Assembly: GCA_030530205.1 (NCBI GenBank)
Contig: JAUMVK010000001.1
Coordinates: forward strand, 186,001-250,000
DNA from: RGIG3701 sp030530205
GTDB taxonomy: Bacteria; Planctomycetota; Planctomycetia; Pirellulales; Thermoguttaceae
Length of the DNA stretch: 64,000 nucleotides
Reading direction: 5' to 3'
Part shown: piece after piece, positions 36,901 through 43,856 of the stretch
How the letters are laid out: each line of letters begins with the position of its first letter
Numbering within the stretch: position 1 is the first letter of the stretch
Notes under the pieces: model-generated
What the model was told of the DNA's origin: nothing
Databases searched by the model: none
What the model saw: only the letters and a program-made list of their open reading frames with translations
Translations under genes and position numbers: made by a program

Positions 36901-37576
36901 CGAGACCGGGAGTGAAGAAACGCCTGGAGAAGAACCGAAGGAAGAGCCTGAAATACTGCCGGCGGACGTTTTGATCCTGATCTCCATGCAGACGCTCATT
37001 CTGGAACAGACCAAAGCCGTTGCCGAGGATGAGGACAAAAGCGCCGCGGAGAAAGCGGATCAGGTCGCGTTTTTGGCCGAGCAGGAACGAAAAACCTCAG
37101 AATGTGCCAAAGCGATTGGATTCGATGCCGTTCCGAATTCCGCTTTCGATGAGATCCTTGCGCAAATGTACCAGGTGCGGTTCCTCCTCGAGAAGCAGGA
37201 CCTCGGTGAAATGACCGTTTCGATTCAGGAGGAAATTCTGTACGGGCTTCGTTCGGCCCTCCAGCGTCAGGAAGTCCCTGAAGAAACGCAAAATATGAAA
37301 GAGGAAACTCCATCGGGCGAAACGTCCCACGAGAAAGAAGACCTTTCCGAAAACACCGACTCGAAAGCACAGAAAATGATTCCTTCGGGGAATGAGCCTC
37401 AAACGGATGACAATCCAGAAGTTCCTACGAAGCTTGAAACGCTCCAAAACGAATATTGGGGCGAACTGCCTGCCCGGCAGCGTGAAATTTTGCGGCTTGT
37501 TCCTGATGAAAAACCAATTCCCGGCTACGAGAAAGCCCTGGAAATATACTACAGAAAACTGCGTGATCCCGACTGA
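33908..37576 (+). CDS. Giant membrane-anchored protein of unknown function (DUF4175-like layout)
   Basis: This protein of about 1222 residues has three hydrophobic segments near the N-terminus: YALEVVFISIGGLFLLGSGL, LLRWLILAGTLAVLALEG, and WILRGLTILFFFAFAVLAAQC near residue 180. A very long region with helix-rich, Glu/Gln-rich stretches follows, probably coiled coils from about 560 on, and then an acidic C-terminal linker (about 1000-1170). The layout resembles large planctomycete proteins annotated DUF4175, which often accompany MoxR/VWA genes; none is present here. The start is uncertain: the ATG at 33908 is preferred to a TTG overlapping the nadE stop, though neither has a clear Shine-Dalgarno site. 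No catalytic motif is visible. Confidence 0.7.
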   Translation: MRPIQRQLDHFRDALRHHAAEYALEVVFISIGGLFLLGSGLDFALWRWKFWEFPLLRWLILAGTLAVLALEGRFLFRFFRKIPRTRFETFHFLRAMQNLPTPSSVQPPELPKQLENALDFLEHPQPAAGEELREAVIAQTDAEMAGFRVSDWLRLERFWRVRWILRGLTILFFFAFAVLAAQCGENGPVAVERFVMPWKTENAWKLDFRPQWKGLPKEILAGESFNAEITLKKDAPFVQVVVWASKDAQEPLQILRVEPIFGRFLVRIPNVQNSFWVSVCMPGENPAQGERLPVKVNTYPRLTNALLRLQPPASTHQKASETGWEITGLTGSRIGVMVAADRPLQKARIRFSNGTYIPGESVQGWGDRVFKFRFELLQDCDYWLELTDQTGLTGVLERHPIRTREDLRPIVICESPEDGRPFLPGAKLPLKFLAQDDFGLTSVGFQWVTEKPDAGTVSGFSFPQTNDGTPKWTVFSVWDAADPETGEILDEPLPLSQTAEFTWDLASVPLEAGMRLRVEAFATDSEGKRTVGETFYFLAVTPEEMQLRAFQQWVSITQELRRIGDLLTRCQKRLDDSFRENVQETASFLAQGMETIQRLLDSRSPNGLPTALESLEQELDGNPEFPFHASVSSRTQLQNLRELRRLLDELESGPIPELNREIVLLSKSLQLPGGTAPEKFEFFRKQLKRELVQILQILSPQLKKWNREEFSDAMVRDFEALAERQKKLTETLQPILSQAQNRTPMEIRLEHAAAIQSAEEEIWAIRSELERFLVQYDEIFDEDFRQKNVPFIRGGLETELHTLQENRLWDFQRLNVRLNITFEAAIKSLSPQSPNPLREELQVFGRMLASEEKILHLLEETNAPENVVKQNETDVVPLTRMRRKAFRDCAGVQSLALSCFAQRENGRKPALPRVLAPLWNALAANFQVSIEDFQTISVHHAPPLELLQDQYTLQLQIFDQIAELTQIADGLTPEMGTLVKNSDFENRLSNPKKTGISDETGSEETPGEEPKEEPEILPADVLILISMQTLILEQTKAVAEDEDKSAAEKADQVAFLAEQERKTSECAKAIGFDAVPNSAFDEILAQMYQVRFLLEKQDLGEMTVSIQEEILYGLRSALQRQEVPEETQNMKEETPSGETSHEKEDLSENTDSKAQKMIPSGNEPQTDDNPEVPTKLETLQNEYWGELPARQREILRLVPDEKPIPGYEKALEIYYRKLRDPD

Positions 37577-37646
37577 ATCAGCATTTAAGACTTTGTTTAT
37601 TTAACGTTTTCCCTGAAAATTACTTTTACACCGAAAGGACCCACCC

Positions 37647-38759
37647 ATGAAAAACGCTTTTGAACTGAACCGCCGCGCCATGCTCGGTACGATGCTCGCC
37701 GGCCTTGCGGCTCCCGCCTCGCTTTTGGCCCAGGACGCAGCTTCAGCCCCCGCCGCTGATGCTTCAAAACTCCCGCCGACCGGCCCGATCATCGGTGACC
37801 CGCGTGTTCGAGGACCGTTCCCGATCCTTTCCACACCTTTCCTTGAAAACGGGGAGGTCGATTACGAAACCCTCGCGAAATCGGCTAAGTTCGTCGATTG
37901 GGCGCAGTGCCACGGGATGATTTGGCCGCAGGCTGGCGACGCGGTGGACCTCCTGACGAAAGAGGAAAAAATGAAAGGAATGACCGTTCTTGCGGAGACG
38001 ATGAAGGGGCGCAAAGCCGCTCTTTGCCTCGGTGTCAACGGCAAGAACACCGCCGATATGCTGGACTACGCGCGCCACGCCGAGTCACTCGAACCCGCCG
38101 CGATCATCTCCCGCCCGCCGGATGAAGGCCAGACCGAGGACGATTTATACGAATACTGGCGCGAACTGATGAAGATCGTGCACCGGCCGGTCATCATTCA
38201 GACCTCCGGCGGAACGAAGTTCAAGGGGAAGGCGCCGTCCGTAAAACTCCTCATCCAGTTGGGCGAAGAGTCGGAATTTTTCGGGTACGTGAAAGAAGAA
38301 ACCGGCCCGATTGAGGGACGCATGAAGGAACTCGTGGCGGCCAAACCCAAAATCAGGCGCGTCATGTCCGCGATGGGCGGGTTCAAGTGGCTCCAGCACT
38401 GCCGCATCGGCGTCGAGGGGCTCGTGACAGAACGCGCCGTGTATGCGGACATCCTGGGGAAACTGCAGCGGGCGTATGACGCGGGAGACTTCATGAAAGC
38501 GACCGACCTGTTCAGCAAATTCACGCTGATGGTGAACTTTGAGGGAGGTTTGCGCGGAATGAGCCTTTATATGTGGCAGAAGCGCGGCGTCTTCAAAAAC
38601 ACGCTCTCCCGCAATTACGGCAAAGAATACTCCGTGCCGGAAAAACCGATCGTTTCGCCGCGCAATCTTACCGATCTCGAAAAGGAAGAGATCGATATGC
38701 GGCTGGAGTACATTTCGTCCGACTTCCGCGACGGGATCATCTGCCCGAATCTGGATTAA
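37647..38759 (+). CDS. Exported DapA-family (dihydrodipicolinate synthase-like) protein
   Basis: This 370-residue protein carries a Tat-like signal (NRRAMLGTMLAGLAAPASLLA) in front of a TIM-barrel of the DapA/NAL family. GPFPILSTPFLENGEVDYET is the family's opening pattern, and SLEPAAIISRPPDEGQTEDDLYEYW with a later YVKEETGP carry the usual positions, the latter holding the Schiff-base lysine (VKEE). Ordinary DapA is cytoplasmic, so an exported aldolase-like enzyme may act on sugar acids or sialic-acid-like compounds (inference). GAAAGGA lies about 8 nt before the ATG. The gene ends at a hairpin at 38781-38806. Confidence 0.82.
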   Translation: MKNAFELNRRAMLGTMLAGLAAPASLLAQDAASAPAADASKLPPTGPIIGDPRVRGPFPILSTPFLENGEVDYETLAKSAKFVDWAQCHGMIWPQAGDAVDLLTKEEKMKGMTVLAETMKGRKAALCLGVNGKNTADMLDYARHAESLEPAAIISRPPDEGQTEDDLYEYWRELMKIVHRPVIIQTSGGTKFKGKAPSVKLLIQLGEESEFFGYVKEETGPIEGRMKELVAAKPKIRRVMSAMGGFKWLQHCRIGVEGLVTERAVYADILGKLQRAYDAGDFMKATDLFSKFTLMVNFEGGLRGMSLYMWQKRGVFKNTLSRNYGKEYSVPEKPIVSPRNLTDLEKEEIDMRLEYISSDFRDGIICPNLD

Positions 38760-38780
38760 AAGAGTTTCAAGAAAAGAAAA

Positions 38781-38806
38781 AGCCGGCTTAAATAAAAAAG
38801 TCGGCT
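38781..38806. terminator. Bidirectional terminator-like hairpin
   Basis: AGCCGGCTT (38781-38789) pairs with AAGTCGGCT (38798-38806), with one G-U. Read on the minus strand it is followed by TTTTTCTTTTC, so it probably ends the tRNA transcript; read on the plus strand it lies 22 nt after the DapA-like stop. Confidence 0.6.
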
Positions 38807-38821
38807 TGATAAAACAAAACA

Positions 38822-38892
38822 GGCCGGAGGTATCGCATCCCGCAGGATATGATATAAAAATTTGGGGGGATGTCCATCCGTCCGGCCTTTTT
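38822..38892 (+). terminator. Second hairpin with T run
   Basis: GGCCGGA (38822-38828) pairs with TCCGGCC (38881-38887), then TTTTT. The 52-nt loop holds a small GGAT/ATCC hairpin. It could be a second terminator for the plus-strand unit; the long loop is unusual. Confidence 0.45.
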
Positions 38893-38899
38893 CATGCAG

Positions 38900-38971
38900 A
38901 GCGAGGGACGGGATTCGAACCCGCGACGTCCAGCTTGGGAAGCTAGCATTCTGCCACTGAATTACTCTCGC
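38900..38971 (-). tRNA. tRNA-Gly, anticodon CCC
   Basis: The 72-nt cloverleaf reads GCGAGAG for the acceptor, TTCAGTGGCAGAA for the D arm, and CTAGC-TTCCCAA-GCTGG for the anticodon arm (anticodon CCC, codon GGG). The T arm is GCGGG-TTCGAAT-CCCGT, closing with CCCTCGC and discriminator T. One acceptor pair (A6 opposite C67) does not match. CCA is not encoded. Confidence 0.93.
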
Positions 38972-39085
38972 ATTTTGTACATCTATTTTAACAGAATATT
39001 TTTTTCTGTCAAGGGGGCCAACTCAATAATTTTTTAAATGAGTTTTGGCCCCCTTGTTTCTCCAATCGCTCCCTCTTTCAAGGAA

Positions 39086-39997
39086 TCAGTTAAAATTCTG
39101 ACGGCACGCGACTTCGCAGCCCGGGGCCACTTCGTTCATGTTCGGCGTCAGGTCGAGGTCCATCTGACAGGTGATGAATTTCATCAGGTCGAAAATCACA
39201 GCCTGCATCCAGTCGGTTTCCCACGTCGAATTATTATGCGCGAACGAGGTGTACGCCACGCGCCCATTTCCTTCTTTGCGGACCCACGTGCACGGGAACG
39301 GGACGCGGTCGTAGCAGACGTTTCCACCGTCGGTCTGCATTCCTTCGGTTTCTTGCACGAACAGGACGTGAATGTCCGGGTTGAAGTTTCTCAGCGCGTA
39401 CCATTCTTCCTTCACGCGCGGAATCTCGGTCACGGACGGAAGCTCGCCCTTCTTCACGATCCGAATGTCGGTTTCCTGCTGACTGCCGTGAACGATGAAT
39501 TCGCCGCCAATCATCTTCGTGTAGTCGTTCCGTTCCTCGATCGGGCGGTTCCCGAAGCGGGTCGGACCGCCGGATTTATTCGTGTCGGAAGCGTTATGGA
39601 AGCCCAAGACTCCCACACCGCCGCGGATCGCCGTGAAGAAATTCTGCAGGCCTGCGTCGCTCATCGGGTAAGCGTCCGGGCCGTCATTTCCGCCGTTTCC
39701 TGTGAGCTGGCCGCAGCAGTTCAGAATAAAGGCGGCGTACTGGGAGAGATCGCCGTCAAAAATCCGTCCGTCTTTCGTGCAAACCACTTCGAAGCCGAGT
39801 TTATTGCCGATTTCCGTGATGACGCGGCCGCCGACGCTCTTGCCGGTCGCGGGATCAATGATCGTGGAAGGGTGAATGAATCCGTTGGAACGTTCAAAGT
39901 AAAGTATTTTTTTCTTCGCACCTTCCGCGAAAACAGGTTTCAGACTCTGGCAAAATGCCGCAGCCGCGGTGAGGGCAAGAAATTCACGACGTTTCAT
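39086..39997 (-). CDS. ThuA-like protein with exported N-terminus
   Basis: This 303-residue protein has an RR-type signal (MKRREFLALTAAAAFCQSLKPVFA). The ThuA (class I glutamine amidotransferase-like) fold is shown by KKILYFERSNGFIHPSTI, the segment AAFILNCCGQLTGNG, and GVGVLGFHNASDT followed by IGGEFIVHGSQQ. It ends with WVRKEGNGRVAYTSFAHNNSTW. ThuA proteins are linked to trehalose-type disaccharide metabolism, but exported planctomycete versions have no known substrate. AGGAGA lies about 9 nt before the ATG. It neighbours another prepilin-like gene on the same strand. Confidence 0.85.
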   Translation of the reverse strand: MKRREFLALTAAAAFCQSLKPVFAEGAKKKILYFERSNGFIHPSTIIDPATGKSVGGRVITEIGNKLGFEVVCTKDGRIFDGDLSQYAAFILNCCGQLTGNGGNDGPDAYPMSDAGLQNFFTAIRGGVGVLGFHNASDTNKSGGPTRFGNRPIEERNDYTKMIGGEFIVHGSQQETDIRIVKKGELPSVTEIPRVKEEWYALRNFNPDIHVLFVQETEGMQTDGGNVCYDRVPFPCTWVRKEGNGRVAYTSFAHNNSTWETDWMQAVIFDLMKFITCQMDLDLTPNMNEVAPGCEVACRQNFN

Positions 39998-40082
39998 AGT
40001 ATTAGGTCTCCTGAAAAAGGAATGAGGGGTTGGTTAATGGTTGGAATTGAAGTCAATCCATACGTAAAACTTAAATTAAGTT

Positions 40083-40254
40083 ACGGGGACGATGCTTCCA
40101 GCGTCGTCAAATGTAAGGTGGTAATGGAGTGCGGAGCACGAAATTACGCGCCGGGGAGTTGAGAGGCACTTTCACGAAACTCCCCCAGTCTCGCTTCGCG
40201 AGCCAGCCCCCTCAATGAGGGGGCCTTTAAACGACGCTGGAAGCGTCGTCTCCG
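40083..40254. repeat. Inverted pair of GACGAC hairpin repeats around a GC-rich palindrome
   Basis: Units at 40083-40108 and, inverted, at 40231-40254 flank 120 bp that contain a CTCGCTTCGCGAG palindrome and CCCCCTCA/TGAGGGGG arms. This composite layout lies between the ThuA and prepilin-like genes. Confidence 0.8.
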
Positions 40255-40273
40255 CAAGTCTTTAATATTTCGT

Positions 40274-41233
40274 TTATTGCGGGACCGTGACCGCCTGGCC
40301 GTCCGCTTTGTTTGCGAGATACCGGTTCGTCTCAAGGTCGATTGAGTAGCTGATGCGCTGCACGGAACCATCGCACATGACCATCCCGAACGTTCCGGCG
40401 TGTGCGCTGCCAAACGAACCCTGTTGGATCGCGTTGCGGTCCTGGAACGGCTGGGAATTGCCCTGGCGAATGATGTCTTCGTCGTTCCCGCAATAGACGA
40501 CGATGTCGTCGCCGCCGTCCTTGCCGTCTTCGTAGTGTGTATTGCAGACGTATTTTTCGCCGATCAGGTACGTGTTCGAGGAACCGTCACGAATCTCACC
40601 CATCGTCACGATACTCTTGAAGAAAACGATGCCGGAACACGTGATGGATTTGGTTTGTGTGCGTCCAGCGGCGATCGTGTTGGGCGAGGTCCCGTAACCA
40701 CCGGCATTCCAGTTCCCCGACGAAGAGTCACCCCCGTTACCGGCGTAATCCAGCTTGCCTGTGACCGTACACGGGGAAGTATTGATCAGCACCGCACTCA
40801 GAGCGTAGGGGTACGCGATCGCCGGCCGGCGTGATGGGCAGTTGAAAACCGGGATCACGGTTTCCGCGCGGGTTTTAGCCCCGTCTTTTTGGGTCTGGTC
40901 GGTCTCAATGACACCATTCGCTCCCAGCATAAAAACCGCGTTCTGTTCTATGAAGGGGAGGAGTGAGAAGGTCCAGCCGCCCGGCTGTGTATCGCGAAAG
41001 CCCTGGTCTCCGTCGCCGACCCAGTAACCGTCCCAGCCGCCGCTCGGAAGAGATTTATTCGAGGACTCATGGTTCAGCGAGGCGAGTCCCATTTGCTTCA
41101 GATTGTTTCCGCACTGCATTTGACGCGCAGCCTCACGGGCCTGCTGCACCGCTGGAAGTAAAAGACCTACCAACATACCAATGATTGCAATGACGACTAA
41201 AAGTTCGACGAGTGTAAAAGCGGAACGCTTCAT
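40274..41233 (-). CDS. DUF1559 prepilin-like protein
   Basis: This 319-residue protein starts MKRSAFTLVELLVVIAIIGM with LLPAVQQAREAARQMQC, the prepilin leader and helix. The DUF1559 body has CPSRRPAIAYPYALS and a C-terminal SAHAGTFGMVMCDGSVQRISYSID. It is a paralogue of the genes at 8638 and 31735, but with a shorter middle region. A good promoter (41285-41312) drives it, and the 3' end runs into hairpin repeats. Confidence 0.9.
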   Translation of the reverse strand: MKRSAFTLVELLVVIAIIGMLVGLLLPAVQQAREAARQMQCGNNLKQMGLASLNHESSNKSLPSGGWDGYWVGDGDQGFRDTQPGGWTFSLLPFIEQNAVFMLGANGVIETDQTQKDGAKTRAETVIPVFNCPSRRPAIAYPYALSAVLINTSPCTVTGKLDYAGNGGDSSSGNWNAGGYGTSPNTIAAGRTQTKSITCSGIVFFKSIVTMGEIRDGSSNTYLIGEKYVCNTHYEDGKDGGDDIVVYCGNDEDIIRQGNSQPFQDRNAIQQGSFGSAHAGTFGMVMCDGSVQRISYSIDLETNRYLANKADGQAVTVPQ

Positions 41234-41284
41234 GACCGGAGTCCTGTTTTCAACAAAAACTCAAATGGAAAAGTTCATCTTTAC

Positions 41285-41312
41285 ATTATACGAAAAATAT
41301 TCAAGAAGTCAA
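41285..41312 (-). promoter_or_regulatory. Promoter of the prepilin-like gene 40274-41233
   Basis: TTGACT (41307-41312), 16 nt, TATAAT (41285-41290) on the minus strand, about 52 nt before the ATG. Confidence 0.6.
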
Positions 41313-41497
41313 ACGACTTCAAGAGATTTTTAGAAGAATTTTTCCGAAAAATCCTAAAATTTCCTCTATTTTTCATTTTTGCGCCATGACTCCCGATTTA
41401 CGAATTTTTTGAATCTGTTAAAATACAGGATGTATTTCCCTGGAAACACGCGAGTGTTTCGAATGATTGAGAAAAAAACTTTGGAAAGGATGGAACC

Positions 41498-42058
41498 ATG
41501 CGCAAGAATTTTGGCGTAAAACCCGCCGTTTATCCCATGCCGGTTTTTATTATTGCGACGTACGATGTTGACGGAACACCCGATGCCATGAATGCAGCCT
41601 GGGGCGGGATCAGCGAGTCGGACGAAATTTCGATTTGTCTCGATCCAGGCCACAAAACAGTGAAAAACATCCTCGAACGCGGGGCGTTTACGGTCAATGT
41701 GGCCGATGAAGCGCACGTTGTCCCGTGTGATTACGTGGGAATTGTTTCCGGAAATCAGGTCCCGGACAAATTCACGAAAGCGGGCTTCCACGCGGTCAAA
41801 TCCGAATTTGTGGACGCGCCGATCATTGAAGAGCTTCCCGTTGCGGTCGAGTGCTCGGTCAAAAGCTGGGACGAAAACGCCTGCCGGCTCGTGGGCGAGA
41901 TCAAAAACGTGAGCGTCGATGAGCGTGTACTCGGCGAGGACGGTCTTCCCGATGCGGACAAAATCGCGCCGATCGTTTTCGATCCTTTCCGGCACATTTA
42001 CCTCAAAATCAGCGGAAAAGCTGGGACTGCTTTCTCGGACGGAAAGAAACTCAAGTAG
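41498..42058 (+). CDS. Flavin reductase-like FMN-binding protein
   Basis: This 186-residue protein matches the flavin-reductase-like split-barrel family: YPMPVFIIATYDVDGTPDAMNAAWGG at the start binds FMN, ISICLDPGHKTVKNIL follows, then GAFTVNVADE and GIVSGNQVPDKF. Members either reduce free flavin or carry out small redox reactions. GGAAAGGATGG lies just ahead of the ATG. hflX starts 27 nt downstream, so the two are probably cotranscribed. The physiological partner is unknown. Confidence 0.88.
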   Translation: MRKNFGVKPAVYPMPVFIIATYDVDGTPDAMNAAWGGISESDEISICLDPGHKTVKNILERGAFTVNVADEAHVVPCDYVGIVSGNQVPDKFTKAGFHAVKSEFVDAPIIEELPVAVECSVKSWDENACRLVGEIKNVSVDERVLGEDGLPDADKIAPIVFDPFRHIYLKISGKAGTAFSDGKKLK

Positions 42059-42085
42059 GACTCATTCATTCAAAATCAAATTTTT

Positions 42086-43438
42086 ATGGATCAGCTCAAT
42101 TCCACTGCCGCTCCAGTCGAAAAATCCTTCCTCGTGACCGTCTTGCGGCCGCAAAAACCCGGCGCTTCCACAGAAAACGGGGCCGGGCTGAGCGTGCTCG
42201 GAAAAGCCACCGAGGAGCCGCTCGATGAGCTCCGCGGGCTTGCCGAGGCCGCCGATACGCAGGTCGTCGGCGAGATGATTCAGCGCCGTGCCACGATCGA
42301 ACCCGCCACGTACATCGGAAGCGGCAAAGTGCAGGAACTTAAGGCGATGGTGGAGCACACCGGCGCGGACGTGGTCATTTTCGATGACGATTTGGCCCCA
42401 AGCCAGACGCGCAATCTGGAAAAGGAACTGAACGTGAAGGTTCTGGACCGGACCGAGCTGATCCTCGACATTTTCGCGAGTCGGGCGCAGACCAAAGAGG
42501 CGCGGCTGGCGGTGGAGCTGGCCCAGCTTGAGTACTCGCTCCCGCGGCTGAAACGTATGTGGACGCACCTTTCGCGTCAGAAAAAGGGCGTGGGGCTCCG
42601 CGGCCCGGGCGAAACCCAGCTCGAAACCGACCGGCGGCTCGCTCAGAAGCGCATTTCCGACCTGAAAACCGAGCTTGCGGTCGTTCAGCAGCGCAAGGAG
42701 CGTGAGGTCCAGTCCCGCAGCCAGACGCGAACGGTCTCGCTCGTCGGCTACACGAACGCCGGGAAAAGCACGCTTCTGAACGCTCTTACCGGCTCGGACG
42801 TTTACGTGAAGGACCAGCTTTTCGCGACGCTCGACACACGAACGCGCCGCTGGACTTTGCCCGGCTGGGGCCCGATCCTCTTGAGCGACACGGTCGGGTT
42901 TGTGCGCAAACTCCCGCACCATCTGGTCGCCAGTTTCCGTGCGACGCTCGAGGAGGCCCGCTGCGCCGACCTGCTTCTTCACGTTGCGGACGGGAGCAAT
43001 CCGATGGTCATGTTCCAGATCCAGGCGGCGTATGAGGTCCTCGAACAGCTCGGGATCGAAGAGAAAGACACGATCCTGGTCATTAATAAGATCGACGCTC
43101 TGGAAAAGCTCGACTCCGAGGGCGAACTCCCGAAAGGGTACGGCCTTCAGGCGCTTTTGAACCAGTACCCGAACGCGCTGGGGATCAGCGCCCGCACGGG
43201 TCAGGGCCTCCCGGAACTGGCGCATGAAGTGAGCGAAATGCTGAGCCGAAACTTCCCCACGGTCGAGATCGAAACCTCCTCCGCGAACGGAAAACTGGCG
43301 GCGTATCTTGCGAATTACGGCGAGGTTTTCTCCCGTCAGTACCGCGAGGACGGAACGGTCGTGATCCGCTGCCGCATCGCGAGCACTTTCCTCGGCAAGA
43401 TCCGGAACGAGGAGATGAAAATGACCGTTCTGGAATGA
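42086..43438 (+). CDS. hflX: Ribosome-associated GTPase HflX
   Basis: This 450-residue GTPase splits stalled or hibernating ribosomes. The N-terminal HflX domain has DELRGLAEAADTQVVGEMIQ and ATYIGSGKVQEL. A helical linker with RMWTHLSRQKKGVGLRGPGETQLE follows. The G domain has G1 GYTNAGKSTLLNAL, G2/G3 around FATLDTRTRRW and LSDTVGFVRKLPHHLV, G4 NKID and G5 SARTG. A short C-terminal domain ends the protein. It follows the flavin reductase gene by 27 nt. Confidence 0.95.
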   Translation: MDQLNSTAAPVEKSFLVTVLRPQKPGASTENGAGLSVLGKATEEPLDELRGLAEAADTQVVGEMIQRRATIEPATYIGSGKVQELKAMVEHTGADVVIFDDDLAPSQTRNLEKELNVKVLDRTELILDIFASRAQTKEARLAVELAQLEYSLPRLKRMWTHLSRQKKGVGLRGPGETQLETDRRLAQKRISDLKTELAVVQQRKEREVQSRSQTRTVSLVGYTNAGKSTLLNALTGSDVYVKDQLFATLDTRTRRWTLPGWGPILLSDTVGFVRKLPHHLVASFRATLEEARCADLLLHVADGSNPMVMFQIQAAYEVLEQLGIEEKDTILVINKIDALEKLDSEGELPKGYGLQALLNQYPNALGISARTGQGLPELAHEVSEMLSRNFPTVEIETSSANGKLAAYLANYGEVFSRQYREDGTVVIRCRIASTFLGKIRNEEMKMTVLE

Positions 43439-43440
43439 AA

Positions 43441-43466
43441 TACGGGGGCGACGCTTCCAGCGTCGT
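43441..43466. repeat. GACGAC hairpin repeat
   Basis: TACGGGGGCGACGCTTCCAG plus CGTCGTT lies directly after the hflX stop, a position suited to ending its transcript. Confidence 0.7.
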
Positions 43467-43704
43467 TAATACGGAGGGCCGGCGTCCCGCCGATCAAGTT
43501 AAGGGGAGGTTTTTCCTTGAGATTCTTTGGTTCATCCAACAAGCGTGTACCGTTACCTTTTAATACTCAGGATTTTTACGCAAAAACCATAGGCCTGACG
43601 AAACATTCTTTGAGCCGTCAGAGAAAAATGGAGTGAATCGTTCTCCGAATACCCCTGATTACGATTTTGTGGTCTTTTTTTCTGGAAATGTCAGAAACAC
43701 GATA

Positions 43705-43732
43705 TTGACCAAAACCTCACCTGTGGTATAAT
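43705..43732 (+). promoter_or_regulatory. Promoter of the single-hairpin RNA
   Basis: TTGACC (43705-43710), 16 nt, TATAAT (43727-43732). Initiation 7 nt downstream falls exactly at the first base of the hairpin at 43739. Confidence 0.65.
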
Positions 43733-43738
43733 CCAAAT

Positions 43739-43809
43739 GCGGACAGGTTCTTCCTTGTGTATATCGTTTGCAGTTTTTTGCATTACACACTGAACCTGTC
43801 CGCGTTTTT
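43739..43809 (+). ncRNA. Candidate small RNA made of one long hairpin
   Basis: GCGGACAGGTTC (43739-43750) pairs perfectly with GAACCTGTCCGC (43792-43803), then a run of five T. An inner stem TGTGTA/TACACA (43756-43761, 43784-43789) and a TGCA/TGCA pair fill the loop. With its own promoter and start at the stem base, the predicted RNA is about 70 nt and nearly all hairpin. No open reading frame fits. It lies between the convergent hflX and glycosidase genes and runs antisense to the 3' side of the glycosidase transcript. It could also simply be a terminator for the minus-strand gene. Confidence 0.5.
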
Positions 43810-43856
43810 AATTATCTTTCCGGTACTCAGTTGCCGGATAAACCATTTTTATTGGA
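43783..43856. repeat. Intergenic repeat, partner of 19611-19683
   Basis: Shares GTCCGCG, TTTTAATTATCTTT, CGGTAC, GGAT and AACCATTTTTAT in order with 19611-19683 and likewise covers the TAA stop of a minus-strand gene (43849). CCGG/CCGG and TTAT/ATAA arms could form a hairpin in this copy but not in the other. Confidence 0.65.
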
